In this document: positions 33,866 to 44,700 of the stretch, in pieces
Position numbering within the stretch: position 1 is the first letter of the stretch
How the letters are laid out: the number at the start of each line of letters is the position of its first letter
Source: Rhododendron vialii
Taxonomy: Eukaryota > Streptophyta > Magnoliopsida > Ericales > Ericaceae
Length of the DNA stretch: 64,000 bases
Direction of reading: 5' to 3'
Assembly (NCBI RefSeq): GCF_030253575.1
Contig: NC_080564.1
Location: forward strand, 4,136,501 to 4,200,500
Notes under the pieces: model-generated
Told to the model about the DNA's origin: nothing
The model's database searches: none
What the model saw: the letters and a program-made list of their open reading frames with translations, nothing else
Program-made: the position numbers and the translations under genes

Positions 33866-34462
33866 TACACTTTTTTCACTAACAACTTTTTTTATTTTTT
33901 TGTAATTTTTTTGCGTTTGTTCGTTTTGTGTCAATTTTTTTTGACTTTTTGATTTGTCTTGTTTAGGGTTTGTAAACGAGCCCAAAATTCGAGCTCGAGC
34001 TCGGCTTGAGTCTTAACGAGTCAAGCCCTTATTGAGCTGAACTGAGTCATTTACTAAACAAGCCTCTTTAATCGAGCCAAGCTATTGTCAAATGAGTTGA
34101 GCTCGCTTGGCTCGTCTTGTTTACTAAACGAGCCGAACCGAGCCTTAACTATCCGAGCTCGCGAGCTACTCGATTTGTTTACAACCCTAGTCTCGTTGAG
34201 ACGCATTGGAAAAGTAAAAAAAAAAAACTTTTACCCAAATATTTTGAACAATGACCACTTTTAAGTAAAACTTTTTTCACATTTTTTACTTAAAAGTGGT
34301 CATTGTTCAAAATATTTGGGTAAAAGTAAATTTTTTTTACTTTTTTGATTCGTCTCAACGACACGAATCAAAAGGTCAATGTTTTTTTGAAGCAAAACGA
34401 ATAAACGCAAAAAATATTTAAATAAAAACAAAATTATAACTTTTAGAAAAAGTTTAGTGGAA
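33866..34462. mobile_element. Foldback element interrupted by a hAT MITE
   Basis: The left arm is in two pieces (about 33866-33963 and 34190-34275), and together they mirror the right arm (about 34283-34462). For example TTTTTTGCGTTTGTTCGTTT on the left matches the inverse of AAACGAATAAACGCAAAAAA on the right, and AGTGGTCATTGTTCAAAATA mirrors the inner left arm. The 226-bp gap in the left arm is the hAT MITE 33964-34189. Confidence 0.78.
33964..34189. mobile_element. hAT-like MITE (GAGCTCG family) nested in a foldback
   Basis: Ends TAGGGTTTGTAAACGAGCC and TTTGTTTACAACCCTA. Flanks GTCTTGTT (33956-33963) and GTCTCGTT (34190-34197) match at 7 of 8 positions, as expected for a diverged hAT target duplication. 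The interior is GAGCTCGAGCTCGGC-rich. Confidence 0.85.
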
Positions 34463-34547
34463 CACATTTGCAAATGTAAGCATGATAGATGGAGCTGGTT
34501 TTCCCACTTGACTCATTTGCTTATTTGGTCTTGTGATGAGCCCTAGG

Positions 34548-35160
34548 GCCCTCTCCAGTGGTATAATAAAAAATGGATAACCAAAAGTTGACACATTAAC
34601 TTTTGATTATTTATTTAAGAGGTTGCTAAGCTTACCAATGTTGAGGTTCACAAAGGTCGCTTCTAGCCCATAACCAAAATAAGAGGTCCACAACAATTTC
34701 ACTCTCTCTTGCCTTATGTTTTCCACCATTCACTTATCTTCATTTATGTTTTTTTGAGCAAAAATATATCGATTCCTTCCCTTAATTTTTGGGGAAAATC
34801 GGTGATTTCCTTCCCTCCTATTATGATTATTTTTTTTTGGGAAAATAGAAACAGAAAAAAAGAGTGAAAATACCTTAATCCGGCGATAATGAGTTGAATC
34901 ATGGATGATTGAGAAGTATGAACTTCACTTTTTGAGGGAAAGAAAGAAAAATAGTTTGTGGGTAAAGTAGAAAAGATATAGAGTTGGCGAAGAAGAAAAT
35001 ACCGAGTGAAACATGCGTGTATATAAATTTTAGAATTAGTTAACTTATGTGTCGATAAATTTTGATTATTAAAAAATATTGCTAGTTTTGATTATCCAAA
35101 ACTTAAAATATAATTATTTCTAAGGATATTGCTAAGGTTGATTATACCATTGTGAGCCAT
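34548..35160. mobile_element. Possible long MITE
   Basis: Left CCTCTCCAGTGGTATAATAA and right GGTTGATTATACCATTGTGA are weak inverted copies. TTGATTAT/ATAATCAA words recur inside. Borders and family are uncertain. Confidence 0.4.
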
Positions 35161-35647
35161 CTTTTGCACAAATATTATTAACTTTAAAAATAATTGACTT
35201 TATTATGCTACTGTGGTTGACCTAAGGGGCGGGTGCATTCACTGCCAATCTTCATTGTGTTAGCTTTTTAAGTTTTGATAAGGGATATGATGAATATATT
35301 TGAAAAAGGGTTATATGTTCGCTATTCCGTTCGGTTTGATTTTTGCAGTAGGTTTTAAAGTAAATAAAAATTTTTTTTTATTAAAAACCGTGTTGAAAAA
35401 TTTTGAGTCTTCCAAACGAACAGGGTTTTAATATTTCACCTTCAACCCGAGCTACGAAATGGTCCAAAACCAAGTATAAAATTACGGGTTAGCCACATAT
35501 GTGACCAAATTTCTGTATCACCCTACCTGCCCTCTTCTTCCCCGTCTCACTCAAAACCCATCGTCAATTCAATACCACTGACCCTTCTTGAGATTCTTCG
35601 ATCCGGTAAATCTTTACGCGAAGCTGAACATCAAGAACCACTCAACA

Positions 35648-38165
35648 ATGGCGACCCAGATCACGAAACGCATGATCTCTCTACTGTTAGCTCTGTTCTT
35701 GGTCTCGTCGACGCTCGCGAGCTCAGACGCCCCCTTCATCGTCGCCCACAAGAAGGCCACCCTCACCAGGCTCAAACCCGGCATCGAACGCGTCTCCGTC
35801 TCCATCGACATCTACAACCACGGATCTGCGTGAGTTCGATTTTTATCATTTTGCCTCTTCAGCTGATATATCTAGATCGAATTATTCACGTGTTCTCCAA
35901 TCGATCTTATCTAGAAATTTATGCGTTGGATTTATTATGGCGATTTTTTTTGGGTAACTATTATTTGGAACAATCATTATTGCACAATCTTTGTTCATTT
36001 ACGGGGATTTGTTTTAGATGAATTTTGTTTGGAAAAATCATTAATGCGCAATCTTTGTTTGATCGCGGCAATTGACCTGTGATTTGTTGGGTAATAATTG
36101 CCTAATTATTGTTTATCGAAGATCTTACCTGTGGGATTTTTGTAAGTAGCTTTAGTATTTGACTAGAAAGATGATATTAGTGCTATTAATTTGGATAACA
36201 AACAGTCTTTAAGCTTTTGTAGCTTCAGTTTTTATTAGTAGGAGTTATCACTTAGACACTATTATACTTTCGGATTTTAGTAATAAAGCTGGCTAGTGAG
36301 CATTTATTGTGGATTTATTCATCAAAACGGTAGTCTTTGTCAGATAATAAACCTCATTAGTACTACTGCCGCGAAAAACCAAATCGAGTTGGCTTTCATC
36401 AAAGATTGGAGGAGGTCGGGATGTTGGTCCCCATCATAGCTAGAGACTGGATTCCAACAATCATCAAACAACGAGACGCAATAGAAGAAGTGCTTTGGGC
36501 TAACAATCTGCCTGTACAGGCAATCAGCAGACATTTGGTAGTGGGTGGATTGTTCTAGCCTTGCTTTTCACCAATTTACTTTTCTTTCTATGGACATCTT
36601 ATGATAGAGGTTTTACTGGATGTAATTTGGTCCATTTGCAAAGTACTAGCACACGCTTGTTTTATTAGTTATGATGTGCAAAACGTCTAGGTACACAACA
36701 TCCAAAAACAACACCAAACACAAATCCTCACATACATGTGGGGCCCACACCCTCTAGTGCGTGTGGGCCCCGCATGTATGAAGGGGTTGTGTTTGGATGG
36801 TTGTGTATGTAGCGTTATTAGTGTGTGTGCCTCTCGAAATCTATTTGGTAGATTTTGTACAATAACAGAATACTGTTGATATTTGGTACCCTTTGCATTT
36901 CTCTCCCAATAATAATAACTCATGCCTTTTCATGGGTATCATCCCAGATTTTAAATATTAGATTATGCTGTCTTATACACCTGTCTCTCTTGTATGTGCT
37001 TTGTCTCCAGGACTGCATTTGATGTAAGTCTAACTGATGATAGCTGGACTAAAGATACTTTTGAAATTGTCAGCGGGAACACTTCAATGTCATGGGAAAG
37101 GCTTGATGCGTACGAGTTTCTTGTTCTTGAAATAGTCTACTTAGTGCAATTTATGAAAGTGAGGTCATTACTTGTTATCATGCTAAACGTTTTATGATGT
37201 GCAGTGGGGCTCTTGTATCACATGCGTTTGAATTGGACTCCAAAGTGCGGACACTGTTTTATGGTGCACCTGCAGTTATCACATTCCGTGTCCCCACAAA
37301 AGCTGCCCTACAGGTTTGGCATTGTCAGCTATTTCATCTGCATACAGAAGAATTGTGCATTCATTATTTACTGGTTAGTGTGTATAGTTATGACATTTCT
37401 CTGTTTCCAATTTTCAGGAGGCTTATTCGACTCCGATTCTACCTTTAGATATTCTTGCGGATAAACCTGCTGAGAAGAAGTTTGATCTGGTAAGGTCTTG
37501 CACAAGCAGTTGATTTGTCCTTACATTATTGTACTTACATGTTATCGTATATTCACTTGGAGGCATTGTTGTGTTTTTTCATGGCATTGTGGCTGGCGGC
37601 GACCAAACTTTCTCAGGCTAAGGTATGCAATGTTCTTTTGATATTACTGCATTCTTCAGTTTGGGAATCGAATGATGCAGATTATGATATTACTATTACT
37701 GTTACTGTTATTGTTACCGCTTCATTATTACATTACTAAAACTTGCATAGGACGGATTAGGAGTGACATGCCAGATATTAGTGGATTGTTAGAACTACAT
37801 ATTATTGGGGACTTGACTTCGTGATAGTGGACGTATACCTGGGCACTGCCCCTGTAGTGTGATATGGAGTAAGAAGGGCCTTACCCATGATCCTTCGATT
37901 CTATTCAAATTAGGGACAATAGAAGATTGGTTGATTTACTTCCAGCTCTTTCTTCTTCTTTTTTGTATGTGTGCATAAAGTACTTTTAATCAACTGGTGG
38001 ACCCAATGGAATGCTTTTCTCATGCTCTCAACATTTCTCCATGTGCAGAGGTTGTTGGCGCAGTACGGGTCCTTGGTCTCCGTGATCTCCATAGTGACTT
38101 TGTTCATATACCTACTTGCATCACCATCATCTGGTAATGCAAAAGGTGGCAAGAAGAAGCGCTAA
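35648..38165 (+). CDS. Translocon-associated protein beta (TRAP-beta / SSR2)
   Basis: Subunit of the ER translocon-associated complex, which assists protein entry at Sec61. Exons: 35648-35829, 37011-37109, 37205-37313, 37418-37489, a 6-nt microexon 37617-37622 (GCTAAG), and 38049-38165, giving 194 aa. Residues 1 to about 25 are a signal peptide (MISLLLALFLVSSTLASSDA). The lumenal domain follows, with DAPFIVAHKKATL, SVSIDIYNHGSA, DVSLTDDSW and FYGAPAVITFRVPTKAALQ. One membrane segment near 163-182 (GSLVSVISIVTLFIYLLA) precedes a basic cytosolic tail GGKKKR. The microexon supplies AK between KKFDL and RLLAQYG; a family-typical LAKRLLA sequence results. The start is the only ATG giving a signal peptide. 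A foldback MITE lies in the 1.2-kb first intron. Confidence 0.93.
36679..36818. mobile_element. Foldback MITE in TRAP-beta intron 1
   Basis: About 140 bp. The arm GTACACAACATCCAAAAACA...ATACATGTGGGGCCCACA is mirrored by TGTGGGCCCCGCATGTAT...TGGATGGTTGTGTATGTA around a centre at about 36760. No clear target duplication. Confidence 0.75.
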
Positions 38166-38979
38166 TCATTTGAGAAGATAACAACTGCGTGTCTGTTATG
38201 CACTCGGTTGGAGGAAGTAATCCCCCGCCCCACTGTTGCAGCAATAGAGTTTGTTTTTAGTTTCCTTTGATACTTTTAAGCCACTGTTTTTTGGAGCTTG
38301 TTGGAGGTTTTTTAGAAATGAGAGGAACAGCGTTTTATTCTGCTACTTATATTCGGGCAGCTGTTGGACAAAACAAAAGTAAAATCAGACCTTAAGCTGC
38401 CTCTCAATGCTCCATCTGTAGTTCTCTGTACTTTACTCGGTCAGTGACCTCTGATGAATTTTGAACTTTAGATACCGTTTTTGCATTGGAATGTTGTTAT
38501 GAATGAGCCGCAGGCCCGCAAGCCACTAAGCGATGGCTTCTACTACTCCAGATGTTGTCGGAGACATAACTATTATTATGTTGAGATTTTTGAACATTCG
38601 GGAGAGAAGAAATCTATGTACACTAAACTAGTTCTTCTTCCAGCATCCTATTTTGTAAAAATTTGGGAAAGAAGTCGACTCATTCACTGCACAACGCCAC
38701 ACACCATCACTGCACGGGCCGATACAGTGGGCACCGGTGCAGTGCGGCGTACTCTATGTATTTTTGGGAAATATAATTGCTTTGGCGTAGGACATGTGAT
38801 ATGTTGATATGTTGGCATTTGGGTAGTGATTTTCATTCTGCTACTTGTCTTAAGAGATCTCTCTGACAAACGATGGGAGTGTCTTGTCAATCACAGGGCA
38901 AACAATATTTACAAGAACGGGAGAAGAAACGAACTAAAGCAAGAGAAAAATCACTTCCACTCTCTACGTTGATTTCGAA
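38166..38979. other. Convergent 3' flanks
   Basis: Between the TRAP-beta stop and the stop of the opposite-strand gene. Probably both 3' UTRs. A 108-codon plus-strand frame (38481-38807) has no recognisable domain and is not called. Confidence 0.5.
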
Positions 38980-39498
38980 TCAAACAGTTTTCTCAATTTG
39001 TTTCCCGACCTTGTGATCGCGAGCCGCAGAAGCAGCATTTGGGTTATAGCAAGATGTGACATGCAGTAGATTCTTCATAGCAGATGGCTTCCCCATTGGA
39101 AACACCTTTCTGAATCTTCTCCCTTTCCTTTCTTTTCTTTTGGGTTTGGTCACTGCCCCCTGCCAAGCACAAGCCAATCACAAAAAGTTTCAGAAAAAAC
39201 ATTCTCTGTTCCACTTTGTCTTTGATTTTGGTTCTTATAATCTAGAACGCGATCACATCAACCGCAACCATAGGTCGCGTAACCATATAGCAAATCGGGA
39301 CCCCAACCACGGCTATTTCAGACAAGTTTTTGCTTAGCAGTTCTTGCAGGGAAATGGGAGGAGAAGCATGAAGTTGTGGTGATGGTACATACCTCGTTTG
39401 AGTTTGGAGATGAATTGCACTTGTCCTCTTTTATCTTGATTTCCTTCTTTTCTCCATCACTGTTACCTGCAAAATTTTTACGCGATTTTATTGACCTC

Positions 39499-39549
<51 letters not shown>

Positions 39550-40382
39550 TAGGTGCAAGAATGTCTAACATATTTGTTCTTATGCATGGGTGCAAATCCA
39601 TAACAAATACTTAACCGTCGAACGTAATTCGTTTGAATTGCTACAATATATTTTTGTTCAAAAAGGTTACTGTATTTTGTTTCCTTCATTTTCACAACTT
39701 ATTGAGTCCCTCCTAAAGATAGTTCTTTTCATTTTCTCGTTGAGTCAGAACGATAGATTAAACGTAAATGAGCATTCATAAATAAAAAGCTAGATTTATC
39801 TTTTTGCAATATAAAAAAAAAATTGAATATGCATGCATGCATAATTTGATTTCCATCATTTTGTTACTCACCATCGTCCTTGGAGCTATCATCTGAATCG
39901 CAATCGTGGGTGCAATACTCTCTAAAACTCGGAGAGTCGATCCACAATGCAGAACCATCATAATCAGAAAGTCTTCCTTCTTCATCATCATAATCGCTTT
40001 CTTCTTCTTCTCCATCGTTGTCCTTCTTGTTATCCCTCTCCACGGCCACAACCTCCTCGTTTTTAGCTTTAACCTCGTTTTCTTTCTCCTCCCCACCGTT
40101 TTTCTTTTTTGTGTTGTCTCCTTCTGCAATCTTCAAGCTTTCTTTGTGCTCCAATGCTGGTCCCTTTAGGGCTTCTTCGTGAGGTGAAGAAATGCTTTTG
40201 CGGGTATTATCGCAATTCGAAACTGCATGATCTTCACCATCCCTTAGAAGTAGTTTGGTAGAAGGGGTGTCGTCTATGGTAACAACAAGGCGATCACTTC
40301 TACGCAAATTATCAAGTTTCCTTCGGATGGGATGAAAGTCTAAATGGTCGGCCATGCCGTATCTTGACATGCCGCAACCCAT
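38980..40382 (-). CDS. Unrecognised plant protein with MGCG N-terminus
   Basis: Three exons, 40382-39872, 39466-39393 and 39159-38980, give 254 aa in continuous frame with GT-AG borders. I do not recognise a named family. MGCGMSRYG at the start has Gly2 and Cys3, which fits N-myristoylation plus palmitoylation and hence membrane attachment (inference). The middle (about 60-170) is highly charged: KKKNGGEEKENEVKAKNEE, then EEEESDYDDEEGRLSDYDG, probably disordered. A conserved-looking SALWIDSPSFREYC follows. The C-terminus is basic (KPKRKERKGRRFRKVFPMGK), then PSAMKNLLHVTSCYNPNAAS. Intron 1 holds a CT microsatellite (39504-39547). It is convergent with TRAP-beta and divergent from the importin gene. 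An in-frame upstream ATG exists (to 40565), but MGCG is preferred as the start. Confidence 0.75.
39504..39547. repeat. CT microsatellite in an intron
   Basis: About 22 CT units within intron 1 of the MGCG gene. Confidence 0.92.
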
Positions 40383-41574
40383 TGGAAGAGGAGGAGGAGG
40401 AGGAAGAAGAGGGAGAATGGATAAAGAAAAAATGTGAAAGGATTGAAGAAGATCAAATGAAGTAGGTTGGATTGGAGATAAGAGAGAGCTTTGAGAAAAT
40501 TTTGACTTGGGAAAAAGAGGGATAGAGCAAGAGTTTCGGAGATTGAAGATGTACTTGACAACCAATGAATTTTCTCTTTCAAGAATATTCTCATTAGTGG
40601 GAGGGGCTCCAATCCCCAGTATCTATTTTGTTGTCTTACCTGTTTTCTAACATAATTTTGGTTATTTAATTGCTTGAAAATATCAAGAGTTTTGAATCTT
40701 AAAACACGATCTAATGGTCGAAAATGCAGGAGGAGACAGAAAAAAAGAAGAAGAAAGATTATAGGCCTTGAAATTGTGACAAAGTAAATATACTTTTCAA
40801 CGAGGACAACAAATAATGTCGATCATTACATTACGCATTGAAACAGACGTCTTGAAATATAGTATCAGTCCCGTTTTTCAAAACGATTGATTACACGATT
40901 CAGAGGGATCTCTCAATTTTGTTACTAAAACTTTAGAGAGAGTAACTTTCGCAAGTATATGATATGTTTAAGAATTTAGTGCATATTCTTAGTCAAAAAT
41001 AGGGAAGACAAATAAGTGGTGGTTTTTAAAATTATATTTTTTGCTAACCACAAACACAGCCATATCAGCCGGTGGCAAGAATGGCAATAAGGCGAGCTGG
41101 GGCCAAATTTTATGGTACTCTGCCCCCGCCCCGTTCCTCATGGGGGTGTGATGGAATGGGAGAAATCGGGTAGGGCGCCAAGCAAAGAATAATCAAGTCC
41201 CCTCACGGACGACGCAATAATTTGATCAAAATCTAATATTACAAGAATTAGGAGAAAATAACAAAAAAGACCGCCCAAAAAATGCGTCAAAAAGTCACAA
41301 GTTGGGCGTCTAAATTGTCAGATGGCGGTCTGAGCCGCGAGTCCAACGGTCAGGAAAACGGGCGTGCCGGTCCGCACCAAACCCGGTCTGACTGACAACA
41401 ATCAACAAAACTGCCTTGCAAAACAAAACCCTAGGGGCCTATATATAATCCCCAATTACAAATCCCGATATCTCTCGTTTGCCGCTGAAAACCCTCCCGA
41501 TTGAGCGGGAAAAAAGTCCCAAGAGACTGAGCCAGTCTCGCCGTAGCTGTATCAACATCATCATCGCTACTCTC
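40383..41574. other. Shared upstream region of two divergent genes
   Basis: 1.2 kb between the MGCG-type gene (minus) and the importin gene (plus). It should contain both promoters. AT-rich, with a GC-richer part near 41090-41400 just before the importin leader. No repeat or gene recognised. TATATATAATCCCC at about 41440 is a possible TATA box for the importin gene. Confidence 0.45.
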
Positions 41575-41698
41575 ATGGAGAACATGGTGGATCAAGACCA
41601 GCAATGGCTAATTAACTGCTTGAATGCCACTCTCGACATCAATCACAACGTTCGTTCCTTCGCCGAAGCTTCTCTCCATCAAGCCTCCCTTCAGCCAG

Positions 41699-41769
<71 letters not shown>

Positions 41770-44700
41770 TGTAATTTAATTGACGTCATTGTCCAGGAAT
41801 CTTAGCCTCGAATGCCGAATTGCTACGTCTGAGCATGAACATGGGGTGTCTGTCATGACTTTGGCACTTTGCATTCCTGTTTTCCGTAACCGACAAGTGT
41901 TTTCATAAAGGAAAGAGAAAGAGCAGGACGTGGACAGCCTTAGGGCTGCGAACGAACCGAGTCGTTCAGGAGCAGCACAAGCTTGTTCGAAAACTAGTTG
42001 AGCTCGAGTTTTAAGCTTGTTCAGTAAATGAGGCGAGCTCGAGTTAGTTGTAACTCAGGCTCGTTTATAAAAGTTTGGTTAGTTTGTAAAGGCTTTGCTC
42101 GTTTATATAGACTTGTTTAGTAAATGAACTGAGCTCAAACACCTCGATGTTAAACGAGCTGAGCTCGAACACTTTAAAGCTCGGCTCGTTTGCAGCCCTA
42201 GGGACAGGACCATTGCTAAGAGGGAACTTAGGACATACTTGTTTACTGTAATCGCTCCACAGCACTGAGACGAAACAAAAAGCTAGAAGAAAAGATGAAT
42301 GGGCATCAGGAATGCTGTAGGAGTTAGTGGGCAAAGAGTACAGATGTGGGCTAGCAGCTTCATCTTAGGTCTTATTGTTTACGGTTAGAGTCCGATGGGC
42401 TAGCTAGCCCTGGTATTCTATTTGTAAAGAAAGGAAAGCATAAAACATCAACTTTCTGTAACTGAGTTGTTATTAGTCAGTGGGCTTAAAAGGCAGATCC
42501 GGAGAAGAAGGGGGTGGGGGGGCGGCGAGAAAACAAAGATGATAGGTTCATGAGCTTCATCTTGCGTTTTATACATTAGGGTTAGGGTCCGATAGGCTAC
42601 CTAGCCCTGGTATTCTATGTGTAAAGAAAGCAAAGCATAAATGATGGAGCATCTATATCGGTAAATGAGTTGGTGGGCTATGTGTCATAGTTTTACGGTA
42701 GTGGTTACAATATTCTAGCACCTTAATTTAACATTCTTCAGCTTGGTCCTACTTTAGCAATCTTACTTGTGTAAAAATTGCTTTATCGATATGTTTGTCA
42801 TCGTGCACATTTTCTTTTGTTTATGTGTATTGAATATGTTTTGTTCCACTGTTTTCGTTTGCTTCCTGAAAAATTCTCATATCAATGGCATCTCCAACAA
42901 ATGTTTGGCAGGCCTCTTGTCGAGCAACTCATTTACTTTGATGTTTTAAGGTGTTGCATGTATGTTACCGTACATTTTAAAGGATTACCTTGGTCTCGTG
43001 TAGGATTACATGGTGGTATATGAGAACTATGACTGACAAGTGTTCATGAATTCTTTGGAAGGTTTTGGAAGTGCACTAGCCAAGGTTGCTGCAAACAGGG
43101 AGCTTTCGTCAGGATTGCGTCAGATATCCTTTATTCACATTGCTAGAAATAGAATCTTTTCCATTTTCTTCATCTACTTTGTTCCCTGTTCATTTAAAGG
43201 AAGAAATATTGTATCTTCGGGTGCTAGTTTTAATTGAAGTAATATGAAATGTTTAATAACACGTTGATCACAATTTTCTTTGTAAGATTTAACGTCCTTT
43301 TACCTAGCTGCTGTCCTTCTAAAACAGTTCATTAAGAAACACTGGGAGGAGGAGGAAACTTTTGAGCATCCTGTTGTTTCGAATGAAGAAAAGGTTTTTT
43401 TTTTTTTCTTAAAGTAATATGTTGCATTATTTTGGCACTTGACAGAGCAAAATGATGAAAAAAGATTCATGTAGCCGACCTAATTGGTTGGACACAGGGC
43501 ATAGTTTAGTTCATTGTATGCTATTTGTTTCCATTATCAGTTATCCACCATGGGTTTTAGGGGTTATAGTTCTTCGCCTAGAAGAATCGAACAAATCTAG
43601 TTCATTATACCAATGCAGGTGCTGTTTTTTTTTTTATGTTGCTTATTAGTGTTATACATTCATTATTAAGCACAGAATGGTCAATTGTCAGCTTACAGTG
43701 GATTGGTAAAAAGTTGCTTGATGTGGTTAATTTTTTCTATTAAGAGCTTAGAGTTTGGTGATTTTAGTTATTCCTGTTTCAGCCCTAACAATGAATAAAT
43801 GAAGAGAGCAGAAGTTCTTTTGACACTTTTATGGCAGTGTCTTTTTCCCTTTTTTCTTCCTTTTGGTTTCCTTTCTTCTCCTTTGTTTATTCTTGTATCT
43901 AAGATTACCTAACACAACTTGGTTCCAAATGCTTATTTTGTGCTCGATCAACGATCACTCTCACTTGCTTCTGCATTGCGAGAAGGCTTTTGGTAATTCC
44001 CAATGCTCACCACTCGAAATCAGCTGTTTAATGCATGAAATGTCTCTTTTTCCCCTTCCCTTTTCGTACTGTGGATCTGATTGACAGGTACTTTTCAACA
44101 TAACATCAGCAGGGTCCCTTTGTGATGCTGCAGTGTATATGTAGTTCTCCGCAATTTTGTCTTGTTGATAAAATCTCCCCCCTCCTAGTTGATTGTTTGT
44201 GGCTACATCCTATTTGTTGGAAGTTAAAATACCTCCCCCTTAATCTCTTCTCCTTTTCTGCATTCTCTATCCACTTGTCTGATTTTACATAGGTCTTGAT
44301 ATCAGGCAGCTATACGTGGACTTCTTTTATTGTCATTGGATGATTCTCATAGGAAAATCTGCACGGCAGTCAGCATGGCTGTGGCATCCATTGCACATTA
44401 TGACTGGCCAGAGGATTGGCCTGACTTACTGCCACTCCTCCTAAAGTTGATAAATGATCAAACTAATATGAACGGAGGTAAGTCCTTTGTGCATTATGGT
44501 TTTGCTTAACCTAGTATGATCTTTTTTATGCATTGATCCTGCATAATATCTAGTATGACCTAATCTTCAACTTCGTATGCTTGTTCGTTTTACTCCACTG
44601 TGACCTATTTGTCTTGGGTGTCGATCAAAAAATAAAAAATAAAACATTTGTCTTGGGTGTGATTTGTGTAATAGGTCTGAATTTCTTACAATTGCCCGCA

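Larger units (their letters stand above)
30725..35647. other. Repeat-rich intergenic stretch, CONSTANS-like to TRAP-beta
   Basis: Divergent promoters lie at both ends. Between them are transposon remains at 31300-31440, 32461-32700, 32738-32939, 32966-33098, 33555-33805, 33866-34462 and about 34548-35160, plus a 94-bp tandem duplication (33303-33490). Segments 31470-32450 and 35170-35500 hold nothing recognisable. No gene is supported. Confidence 0.6.

Noticed and set aside
38481-38807. 108-codon frame downstream of TRAP-beta
   Set aside because: No domain, no splice context, and its place fits a 3' UTR.
39906-40169. Hydrophobic plus-strand frame of 87 codons
   Set aside because: Antisense of the acidic, Lys/Glu-rich exon 1 of the MGCG gene; the apparent membrane segments come from complementing GAA/AAG codons.
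41479-41574. N-terminal extension of the importin
   Set aside because: The upstream in-frame ATG adds 32 residues unlike the family. The ATG at 41575 gives MENMVDQDQQWL, close to the known N-terminus.
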